A stretch of DNA of 15,088 nucleotides from Nitriliruptoraceae bacterium (GTDB taxonomy: Bacteria; Actinomycetota; Nitriliruptoria; Nitriliruptorales; Nitriliruptoraceae): assembly GCA_007134165.1 (NCBI GenBank), contig SLLJ01000192.1, forward strand, positions 1 through 15,088, given 5' to 3'. Each line of letters opens with the position of its first letter. The stretch's first letter is position 1. The translations under genes and the position numbers were made by a program. Under the pieces are notes generated by a model, which worked only from the letters and a program-made list of their open reading frames with translations, ran no database searches and had not been told where the DNA came from. Positions 1 through 6,854 of this stretch are shown in pieces.

Positions 1-211
1 GATGCTGTCGTCACCGTCAGCCGCGGCCGGCAGCGCGCGACCAGCCTGCCACCCCACCAACGTCGGCTGCACCCCAAAACCCACCCCGACTGACCCGGGT
101 CGGGTGCCCCCGGCCGTGCAGAGCAGCACCGGGGCCCGCAAGATCACAGCCGGCGGCATCGGGACGGGCAGGCTCGGGGTAGGACCGGGCCGGGATGTGC
201 CGGGGGGCCGT

Positions 212-251
212 GGCCCTGCCCTGCCCTGGACTGACCTGCTCTGCCCTGCCG
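212..251. repeat. CCCTG short tandem and low-complexity stretch
   Basis: CCCTG occurs three times head to tail at 214-228, and the related CTCTGCCCTGCC follows at 239-250. This is low-complexity sequence in a non-coding region, with no function that I can assign. Confidence 0.6.
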
Positions 252-495
252 TGCACCGCGTGGTGTGGTGGAGCCACCGTGCGGGCCGAACGCTCATACC
301 CCGACACCGGCCACTGTGGCCCGACCTCCCCGGGCAACTGGCCGACTGAATGGCGATACGGGGGATGCCGCCTCCGAGTGAGGCTGGGGAACATCGGTGA
401 GCGCGAGCGGGGAACCTCGGGAAGCGCCGTCCGAGCGTCGTGCGATGTTTGGGCACCCACGTTGTAGGTGTCTCGTGCCGACGGCATGGCGTGGG

Positions 496-507
496 TCGCG
501 ATCGCGA
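496..507. repeat. 12-nt perfect palindrome in non-coding DNA
   Basis: TCGCGATCGCGA reads identically on both strands and contains GCGATCGC. It lies about 70 nt beyond the end of the minus-strand operon. It could be an operator for a gene left of the window or simply chance in GC-rich DNA. Confidence 0.45.
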
Positions 508-544
508 GAAGCGGGAACGCGAGGGCCGCGACGGACGGGACGTT

Positions 545-565
545 GGGCCACCTGCCGGTGGGCCC
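545..565 (-). terminator. Candidate terminator of the nifJ operon
   Basis: Just past the stop codon of the FAD oxidoreductase gene, GGGCCACC and GGTGGGCCC can pair into a GC-rich stem with one bulged G and the loop TGCC. No U-tract follows, which is common for actinobacterial terminators. The placement 9-29 nt after the last stop of the operon is the main support. Confidence 0.4.
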
Positions 566-573
566 CCGCGGGC

Positions 574-1935
574 TCAGGCGAACAGTACGCCCGGGTTCAT
601 GATGCCCGCCGGATCGAACGCTTGCTTGACGGCACGCATCACCGCGCGGTCGGCGTCGTCGCGTCCGAGCGGGACGTGGGCCACCTTGGCCGTACCGATG
701 CCATGCTCGGCGCTGATCGAGCCCTCGTGTGCGGCCACCAGCTGCAGCACGGCGTCGTCGACCCGACCGTCGTCGGGGTCGGGGCCGACCACGTTGACAT
801 GCAGGTTGCCGTCCCCGAGGTGGCCGAACACGATCGTGCGCGCGCCAGGGGCGACGCGTTCGACGATTGCCGGCAGAGCGGCCGCGAAGTCCGGCAGCGC
901 CGAGAGCGGCAGAGTCACGTCGAGCTTGTGGGGTACCCCCAGCACGTTGATGGTCTCGGTGTGAGCCTCACGCCAGCGCCACAGGGCCTCCCGACCGGCC
1001 CGGTCGGTGGCCACGGCCACCTCCCGCAGCTCGGGCGCCTCAGCGAGGACCGCCGCGAGCTCGTCGGTGGGATCGCGGCGACCGGCGGACTCCACCAGCA
1101 GGACGACCGGAGGGATCGGTGAGAAGGGCGGGGCGACCCCGAGATGATCGGCGACCAGGGCCACCCCGTCGGCGAGCACGACCTCGACGGCTTCGAGGCC
1201 GCCGACCGCGCCCCGCAGCCGGGCCAGCACCGCAAGCGCAGCCGGCAGGTCCTCCAGACCGAGCAGCGCGACCACCCGGTGGGACTGGCGGGGATGCAGC
1301 CGTACCCGGGCCCGGGTCACGACCGCCAGCGTGCCCTCGCTGCCGACCAACAGGCCGGGAAGGTCGTAGCCGACGTTGTCCTTGACCAGGCCCGAGAGCC
1401 GGCGCAGCACCCGGCCGTCGGCGAGTACCGCCTCGACCCCGACGACCTGCTGCCGGGTGCCGCCGTAGCGGATCATGCGGATCCCGCCAGCGTTGGTGGC
1501 GATCGTTCCGCCCAGCGTCGCGGTGTCGCGCGCGGCGAAGTCGACGCCGTACAGCAGATCGGCGGCCTGAGCATGCGATTGCAGCCGCGCCACACTGACA
1601 CCGGCGCCGGCCGTGACCTGCGCCGAGACCGTATCGACCGGCTCGAGCTCGTCCAGCCGCGTCAGGCTGAGCACGACCTCGCCACCACGCGGAACGCTGC
1701 CCCCGACCAGTCCGGTGTTGCCGCCTTGGGGTACGACCGGGGCACCGGCCGCCGCGCAGGCCGCCATGACGGCCGACACCTCCTCGGTGTCGCCCGGACG
1801 GACGACGGCCCGGGGGGTGCCGTGGTAGCGACGGGTCCAGTCGGTCTCGTACGGGGCGGTCAGGTCGGGGTCGGTCAGCACCTGCGAGGCGCCGACCGCG
1901 GCGACCAGTCGGTCGAGCAGAGGGTCGGCGCTCAC
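574..1935 (-). CDS. FAD-binding D-2-hydroxyacid dehydrogenase (GlcD/D2HGDH-like)
   Basis: 453-residue flavoprotein of the FAD_binding_4 / FAD-oxidase_C (VAO) family, close in pattern to D-2-hydroxyglutarate and D-lactate dehydrogenases, which oxidise a D-2-hydroxyacid to the 2-oxoacid. The FAD-binding half (about 35-215) has the GGNTGLVGGSVP loop at 71-82 and GGTIATNAGG at 142-151. The C-terminal half has the metal/substrate motif HLGDGNLH at 372-379, EHGIG at 410-414 and the family ending DPAGIMNPG. The length is complete for the family. The start is GTG, with GGAG 7 nt upstream. It lies 17 nt after the DHOD-like gene and is the last gene of the nifJ operon. No GlcF-type iron-sulfur partner is visible, so the electron acceptor is unknown. 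The substrate (D-lactate, D-2-hydroxyglutarate or glycolate) cannot be fixed from sequence; glcD is therefore not used as a symbol. Confidence 0.9.
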   Translation of the reverse strand: MSADPLLDRLVAAVGASQVLTDPDLTAPYETDWTRRYHGTPRAVVRPGDTEEVSAVMAACAAAGAPVVPQGGNTGLVGGSVPRGGEVVLSLTRLDELEPVDTVSAQVTAGAGVSVARLQSHAQAADLLYGVDFAARDTATLGGTIATNAGGIRMIRYGGTRQQVVGVEAVLADGRVLRRLSGLVKDNVGYDLPGLLVGSEGTLAVVTRARVRLHPRQSHRVVALLGLEDLPAALAVLARLRGAVGGLEAVEVVLADGVALVADHLGVAPPFSPIPPVVLLVESAGRRDPTDELAAVLAEAPELREVAVATDRAGREALWRWREAHTETINVLGVPHKLDVTLPLSALPDFAAALPAIVERVAPGARTIVFGHLGDGNLHVNVVGPDPDDGRVDDAVLQLVAAHEGSISAEHGIGTAKVAHVPLGRDDADRAVMRAVKQAFDPAGIMNPGVLFA

Positions 1936-1951
1936 CGCAGGGCTCCGGGGT

Positions 1952-3052
1952 TCAGCGCAGGAACGTGCTGGCGTAGGTGGTGAGGGTCTCGAGGTAGTTG
2001 GCCCGCTCGAAGGCAGCCGGGTCGCCGACCTTGGCCTGGCTGACCGAGCCCTTGAGCTGCGACACCGAGGCGTACTCCCGCTCGGTCAGCCACTGCAGCA
2101 CACCGGCGGTGACCTCGGAGACGTAGTCCGGTCCGTGCTTGAGCATTGCGGAGGTCATCATCGTGACATCCGAACCGGCCAGCAGCGCCTTGATCACGTC
2201 GCCGGCGGTGTGCACCCCGGAGGTGATCGCAAGCGACGCATCCACACGGTCGTACAGGATCGCGATCCAGCGCAGGGGGACCCGCAGGGACTCCGAGGTC
2301 GACAGCACCAAGCGTGGGCCCACCGACAGGGTCTCGAGGTCGATGTCGGGCTGGTAGAACCGGTTGAACAGCACCAGGCCCTTCGCCCCGGCGTCGACGA
2401 CCTGGTTCGCGAAGCTCGCGAACGCCGACCACGAAGCGCCGAGCTTCACGGCGACCGGCACATCGACCGACGAGGCGACCTTCTCGACCAGGGCCAGAGT
2501 CTCGGCCTCGACCTGGCGGCCACCTTCATCGACATGAGCGGCCACGCGGTAGACGTTGAGTTCGATCGCATCCGCACCGCTGTCCGCCAGCATCTTGGCG
2601 TACCGGGTCCAGCCGCCCGGGGTGACTCCGTTGATCGAGGCGATCACCGGCACGCTGAGCTGGTCCTTGGCATCACGCAGCAGCCGCAGATACCGCACCG
2701 CGCCGGTGTTGTACTCGTCGAGGCGGGGCACGTAGCCGAAGGTCGCCTCCGGGTTGGCATCCGCGCTGTAGTCCAGCATCCGGTCGATCTCGGTCGACTC
2801 GTGCTCGACCTGCTCTTCGAACAGGCTGGGCAGCACCACCGCGCCGATCCCGGCGGTCTCCAGCGCCCGCAGCGACGGCAGGTCACCGGTCAACGGACTC
2901 GAGGAGGCGACGATCGGGGTGTTGAGCGAGAGCCCGAGGTACTCGGTCGAGAGGTCGGGCGCGCCCTCCGGGCCAGGACCGGCCGCCACGATGCGGGCCA
3001 GTTCCTCATCGATCTCGGGGCTGTCGGCACCATTGCCGTTGTGGTCGCTCAT
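1952..3052 (-). CDS. Dihydroorotate dehydrogenase-like flavoprotein (NifJ-associated)
   Basis: 366-residue FMN-type TIM-barrel protein of the DHODH superfamily. Visible landmarks are TPIVASSSPLTG (45-56), IELNVYRV (163-170), VAVKLG (200-205), LFNRFYQPDIDLE (228-240) and the phosphate-binding TSGVHTAGDV (277-286). True DHODs have N-x-S/C-P-N after ELN, carrying the catalytic Cys or Ser. Here that loop reads NVYRV, so a role in pyrimidine synthesis is unlikely. This matches the 'dihydroorotate dehydrogenase-like' family I recall beside nifJ in diverse bacteria; its reaction is not known to me. The ATG at 3052 is chosen: GGAGG lies 10 nt upstream, at the very end of nifJ. In-frame GTGs at 3055 (better spacing) and 3061 (overlapping the nifJ stop as GTGA) are alternatives adding one or three residues. 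The coupling to nifJ implies co-translation. Confidence 0.88.
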   Translation of the reverse strand: MSDHNGNGADSPEIDEELARIVAAGPGPEGAPDLSTEYLGLSLNTPIVASSSPLTGDLPSLRALETAGIGAVVLPSLFEEQVEHESTEIDRMLDYSADANPEATFGYVPRLDEYNTGAVRYLRLLRDAKDQLSVPVIASINGVTPGGWTRYAKMLADSGADAIELNVYRVAAHVDEGGRQVEAETLALVEKVASSVDVPVAVKLGASWSAFASFANQVVDAGAKGLVLFNRFYQPDIDLETLSVGPRLVLSTSESLRVPLRWIAILYDRVDASLAITSGVHTAGDVIKALLAGSDVTMMTSAMLKHGPDYVSEVTAGVLQWLTEREYASVSQLKGSVSQAKVGDPAAFERANYLETLTTYASTFLR

Positions 3053-3057
3053 CACGC

Positions 3058-6000
3058 TCACGCCTCCCACTGGTCGTTGTTCGTGGTATCGAGCTTCTCT
3101 GGCTGCGTGCGCTCGATCCCGGCGAGCTGCTCGTAGTAGCGCCACTTCTCGTCGATGTCGCCCTGGGCCATCTCGCGCAGGACATTCGCGCGCTCGGGGT
3201 CCTTGCGGCTGAGCATGGCGAACCGGCCCTCGGATTCCATCAGTCGCTCCAGGCGGACCGAGGGAGCCTTCGAGTCGAGCTTGAACGGCCGCTCGTCGGC
3301 CTCGGTGCCGGGGTGGTAGCGGAACAGCGGCCAGTACCCGGTCTTGACAGCCAGGTCCATGCGGTCCATCGAGAAACGCATGTTGACCCCGTGAGCGATG
3401 CAGGTCGAGTAGGCCAGCAGCAGCGAGGGACCCGGCCATGCCTCGGCCTCGCGCATGGCCCGGATCGTCTGCCGGTCGTTGGCGCCCAGCGCGATCTGGG
3501 CCACGTAGACCGTGCCGTACTGCATCGCGAACAGCCCGAGGTCCTTCTTGGGAGTGGGCTTGCCGGACATCGCGAACTTGGCGACCGCAGCACGCGGGGT
3601 GGACTTGGAAGCCTGACCGCCGGTGTTGGAGTACACCTCGGTGTCGAGCACCAGGATGTTGACGTCGGCGCCGGAGGCCAGCACGTGGTCCAGGCCGCCG
3701 AAGCCGATGTCGTAGGCCCACCCGTCACCGCCGACGATCCACACGTTGCGCCGCACCAGCGTGTCCGCGATCGCGATGAGGTGGCGGGCCGCTCCCGCGT
3801 TGCCGCCGTTGACGCCGGCCAGCCGCTGCTTGAGTTCAGCGACCCGGGCACGCTGGGCCGCGATGCCCGCTTCGTCGTCCTGCACGGCGCCGAGCAGGCC
3901 GCTGACGAGGTCGTCCCCGACCTCGCCGGCGAGCTGGGCCAGCAGGTGCAGCGCCACCGCGCGGGTCTCGTCCATCCCGACGCGGATGCCCAGCCCGAAC
4001 TCCGCGTTGTCCTCGAACAACGAGTTGGCCCAGGCCGGCCCCCGCCCATCGGCGTTGGTGCCATACGGGGTGGTCGGGAGGTTGCCGCCGTAGATCGAGG
4101 AGCAGCCGGTGGCGTTGGCGATGACCGTGCGGTCACCGAACAGCTGGGTCATGAGCTTGATGTAGGGGGTCTCACCACAGCCGGCGCAGGCACCAGAGAA
4201 CTCGAACAACGGCTGCAACGTCTGCGTGTGCTTCACCGTGTCGTTGCGGACATCGGCGCGGTCGAGGTACGGGATCGACTCGAAGAAGCGGAACCGGTCG
4301 CGCTCCTGCTCGAGGTGTTCCGCGGAGGGCTCCATGTCGATGGCCTTGTGGCCGACCGCCTCCTTGCTGACCGCCGGGCAGCTCTCGACGCACACCCCGC
4401 AGCCGGTGCAGTCGTCGGGGGCGACCTGCACGGTGATGAGGTGGTCGGTCAGGTCACGGTCCTTGAAGGGCCGGGACAGGAACGCGTCGGGAGCGTCGTC
4501 GAGCGCGTCGGGCTCGAAGACCTTGATCTGGATCGCCGCGTGGGGGCAGACGATCGCGCACTTGCCGCACGAGATGCAGATGTCCGGGTCCCAGATCGGG
4601 ATCTCCTGCGCGATGGATCGCTTCTCCCAGCGGCCGGTCGAGGTCGGGAAGGTGCCGTCCACGGGCAGGGCCGAGACCGGCAGCAGATCCCCCTCACCGG
4701 CCATGATTCGGGCGGTGACCCGCTCGACGAATGCCGGTACGTCCTCCGAGGAGACCGAGCGCAGTTCGAGCGCACGATCGATGAGCGGTGTGCGGGCGCT
4801 CATCGCGGTCACCGCGCCGGGCACCTCGATGCGCTGCAGGCCCTCACGTGCGGCTGACACCGCCTCCAGGTTGCGCTCCACGACCGTGGTGCCGTGCTCG
4901 CCGCCGTAGGTGTCACGGATGGCCTGGGCCATGGCTTCGACGGCGTCGTCGAACGGGAGCAGATCGGTCACGGCGAAGAAGGCGGTCTGCATGACCGTGT
5001 TGATCCGCCCGCCGAGCCCCGCCGAGCGCGCGATCGCATAGGCGTCCACGGCATGGACCTCGAGGTCGAGGTCGATGATGCGCTGCTGCACGTCGGCGGG
5101 CAGCCGATCGAACAGTTCCTCGGCCGGGATGGGGCTGTTGATCAGCAGGGTGCCGCCCGGCTTGGCCAACTCCAGCACGTTGAGCTTCTCGATCAGCCCG
5201 AACTGATGGACCGCGACGAGGTCGGCCTGCTCGACCAGGTAGGACGAGCGGATCGCGTCGTTCGAGAAGCGAAGGTGGGAGACGGTGGTGGCCCCGGACT
5301 TCTTCGAGTCGTAGACGAAGTAGCCCTGGGTCTGCAGGTCGGTGGACTTCGACACGATCTTGACCGTGTTCTTGTTCGCTCCGACGGTGCCGTCCGCGCC
5401 CAGCCCGTAGAAGACGGCCGCGAGGTCACCGTCGGCTCGGGGCAGGACCCGGGAGGGGTCGTGGTCGAGCGAGAGGTGGCTGACGTCGTCGACGATGCCG
5501 ACCGTGAAGCGGCGCTTGGGGGTGGTGGCGGCCAGTTCGTCGAAGACACGCAGGACCATCGCCGGGGTGAACTCCTTGGACGACAGCCCGTACCGCCCAC
5601 CGATGACGTCGGGCAGCGCACGTTCACCGACCATGGCGGCGTCCGACAGGACCGTGAGCAACTCCTGCAGCAGAGGCTCACCCGCAGCGCCCGGTTCCTT
5701 GGTGCGGTCGAGCACGGCGATCCGGTTCGCGGAGGCCGGCAGGGTTGCGAGCAGCGCCTCGCGTGGGAAGGGCCGGAACAGGCGCACCACGACCACGCCG
5801 ACCTTCTCGCCCGAGTCGACGAGGTGCTCGACGGTCTCGATCGCCGTCTGGGCACCGGAGCCCATCAGGACCACGACGCGCTCGGCCTCGGGGTGCCCGT
5901 GGTACTCGAGCAGTTGGTAACGGCGCCCGGTGCGCTCACCCAGGGTGTCCATCGCCGCCTGCACCGCGGCCGGCACCGCGTCGTAGAAGGGGTTGCAGGC

Positions 6001-6684
6001 CTCGCGGGCCTGGAAGAAGACGTCGGGGTTCTGGGCCGAGCCGCGCAGCACCGGCCGATCGGGCGACAGGCCGCGCGCCCGGTGGTCGAGGATCATCTCC
6101 TCGTCGATGATCGCTCGCAGGTCGTCGTCGGTCAGGGGCTCGACGACGTTGATCTCGTGTGAGGTACGGAACCCGTCGAAGAAGTGCAGCACGGGCACCC
6201 GCGAGCTCAACGTGGCGGCGTGGGCGACCGCGGCGAGGTCCTGGGCCTCCTGGGGCGTGTTGGAGGCCAGCATGGTCCAGCCGGTGCTGCGGCAGGCCAT
6301 GACATCCGAGTGGTCCCCGAAGATCGACAGGGCGTGGGTGGCGACCGTGCGAGCTGCCACATGGATCACCGTCGGGGTGAGCTCACCGGCGATCTTGAAC
6401 ATGTTGGGAACCATCAGCAGCAGACCCTGGGAGGCCGTGAAGGTGGTTCCCAACGATCCGGACTGCACGGCACCGTGCAGCGTGGCCGCCGCCCCGGCCT
6501 CGGATTGCAGTTCGACCACCGCGGGCACCGCACCCCACAGGTTGGGTAGGCCACGGGCCGCCCAGTCGTCAGCAAGTTCCCCCATCGGCGACGCGGGGGT
6601 GATGGGGTAGATGGCGACGGACTCCGACAGCGCGTAGGCGACGCGGGCGGCCGCCTCGTTGCCGTCGATGCAGATGCTTGGCAT
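3058..6684 (-). CDS. nifJ: Pyruvate:ferredoxin (flavodoxin) oxidoreductase
   Basis: 1208-residue single-chain PFOR: pyruvate + CoA + oxidised ferredoxin or flavodoxin to acetyl-CoA + CO2 + reduced carrier, in the cytoplasm. In order: pyrimidine-binding domain with IDGNEAAARVAY and YPITPASPMGE (26-36) and an ELQSEAGA glutamate; transketolase-C-like domain II; gamma domain starting near FTVGIVDDVSHLSL; a two-cluster ferredoxin domain, CISCGKCAIVCP (about 700-711) and CTGCGVCVESCP (about 757-768); then the TPP domain with GDGWAYDIGFGG (about 985). The fourth-cluster cysteines are present: CAGC (about 830), GCSS (about 859) and CIAHG (about 1093). The tail has no cysteine, so it lacks the protective disulfide of Desulfovibrio africanus PFOR. 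The ATG at 6684 is preferred, because family proteins begin just before IDGNEA and AAGG lies 9 nt upstream; the ATG at 6723 adds 13 unconserved residues and has no Shine-Dalgarno. First gene of the three-gene operon. Confidence 0.97.
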   Translation of the reverse strand: MPSICIDGNEAAARVAYALSESVAIYPITPASPMGELADDWAARGLPNLWGAVPAVVELQSEAGAAATLHGAVQSGSLGTTFTASQGLLLMVPNMFKIAGELTPTVIHVAARTVATHALSIFGDHSDVMACRSTGWTMLASNTPQEAQDLAAVAHAATLSSRVPVLHFFDGFRTSHEINVVEPLTDDDLRAIIDEEMILDHRARGLSPDRPVLRGSAQNPDVFFQAREACNPFYDAVPAAVQAAMDTLGERTGRRYQLLEYHGHPEAERVVVLMGSGAQTAIETVEHLVDSGEKVGVVVVRLFRPFPREALLATLPASANRIAVLDRTKEPGAAGEPLLQELLTVLSDAAMVGERALPDVIGGRYGLSSKEFTPAMVLRVFDELAATTPKRRFTVGIVDDVSHLSLDHDPSRVLPRADGDLAAVFYGLGADGTVGANKNTVKIVSKSTDLQTQGYFVYDSKKSGATTVSHLRFSNDAIRSSYLVEQADLVAVHQFGLIEKLNVLELAKPGGTLLINSPIPAEELFDRLPADVQQRIIDLDLEVHAVDAYAIARSAGLGGRINTVMQTAFFAVTDLLPFDDAVEAMAQAIRDTYGGEHGTTVVERNLEAVSAAREGLQRIEVPGAVTAMSARTPLIDRALELRSVSSEDVPAFVERVTARIMAGEGDLLPVSALPVDGTFPTSTGRWEKRSIAQEIPIWDPDICISCGKCAIVCPHAAIQIKVFEPDALDDAPDAFLSRPFKDRDLTDHLITVQVAPDDCTGCGVCVESCPAVSKEAVGHKAIDMEPSAEHLEQERDRFRFFESIPYLDRADVRNDTVKHTQTLQPLFEFSGACAGCGETPYIKLMTQLFGDRTVIANATGCSSIYGGNLPTTPYGTNADGRGPAWANSLFEDNAEFGLGIRVGMDETRAVALHLLAQLAGEVGDDLVSGLLGAVQDDEAGIAAQRARVAELKQRLAGVNGGNAGAARHLIAIADTLVRRNVWIVGGDGWAYDIGFGGLDHVLASGADVNILVLDTEVYSNTGGQASKSTPRAAVAKFAMSGKPTPKKDLGLFAMQYGTVYVAQIALGANDRQTIRAMREAEAWPGPSLLLAYSTCIAHGVNMRFSMDRMDLAVKTGYWPLFRYHPGTEADERPFKLDSKAPSVRLERLMESEGRFAMLSRKDPERANVLREMAQGDIDEKWRYYEQLAGIERTQPEKLDTTNNDQWEA

Positions 6685-6715
6685 CCCTCTGGACCTTCCG
6701 TTGAACTGGCTCCCT

Positions 6716-6736
6716 GGCTGCATGCACGGTGCAGCC
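6716..6736 (-). promoter_or_regulatory. Inverted repeat in the nifJ leader
   Basis: GGCTGCA and TGCAGCC form a perfect 7-bp inverted repeat with a 7-nt spacer, 32-52 nt upstream of the chosen nifJ start and just downstream of the putative -10 box. It could be an operator or an mRNA stem-loop. No regulator is recognised from the sequence. Confidence 0.35.
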
Positions 6737-6747
6737 CCGACGCAGCG

Positions 6748-6753
6748 ACCCTA
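6748..6753 (-). promoter_or_regulatory. Putative -10 box of nifJ
   Basis: TAGGGT on the minus strand fits the actinobacterial TANNNT pattern and lies about 64 nt upstream of the nifJ ATG, in the 170-nt gap after the CBS-domain gene. I see no convincing -35 hexamer, so this is a weak call. A near BldD-box sequence at 6762-6772 lies where the spacer and -35 would be. Confidence 0.3.
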
Positions 6754-6837
6754 CGACCAGCAGTGAGCTGACGGACCGGACCTCGGTCACCGGAGCGCGG
6801 GCCGATGGACCCGGAACGAAAGGGCACCCCGGAGGCT

Positions 6838-6853
6838 CGTTCGAGTCCGAACG
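6838..6853 (-). terminator. Candidate terminator after the CBS-domain gene
   Basis: CGTTCG and CGAACG pair perfectly around a 4-nt loop, starting 2 nt after the stop of the CBS-domain gene (minus strand). There is no U-tract and the stem is only 6 bp. Its position at the boundary between the housekeeping block and nifJ makes a terminator or attenuator role reasonable but unproven. Confidence 0.35.
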
Positions 6854-6854
6854 T

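Larger units (their letters stand above)
1..573. other. Gene-poor left-edge region
   Basis: I see no convincing gene in these 573 bases. Open frames exist on both strands, but their translations are proline/arginine-rich, resemble no family I know, lack good ribosome binding sites and overlap each other, as expected of GC-rich non-coding DNA. What can be seen is an inverted repeat at 85-104 (CCCGAC / GTCGGG), a CTGCC-rich low-complexity stretch near 212-251, a perfect 13-nt palindrome at 309-321, a 12-nt palindrome at 496-507, and a terminator-like hairpin at 545-565 belonging to the minus-strand operon. Any gene to the left lies outside the window. Confidence 0.6.

Noticed and set aside
401..420. 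GAGCGGGGAACC resembling part of an actinobacterial c-di-AMP (ydaO-type) riboswitch
   Set aside because: Only this short block matches. The other conserved blocks and the expected downstream gene on the plus strand are missing.
17..487. Minus-strand open frame of 156 codons in the left region
   Set aside because: The product is rich in Pro, Arg and Ala with no motif, and several competing frames overlap it on both strands. It reads like non-coding GC-rich DNA.
6685..6723. NifJ start 13 codons upstream (ATG at 6723)
   Set aside because: There is no ribosome binding site before it and the added residues are not part of the family N-terminus; it also overlaps the leader inverted repeat.
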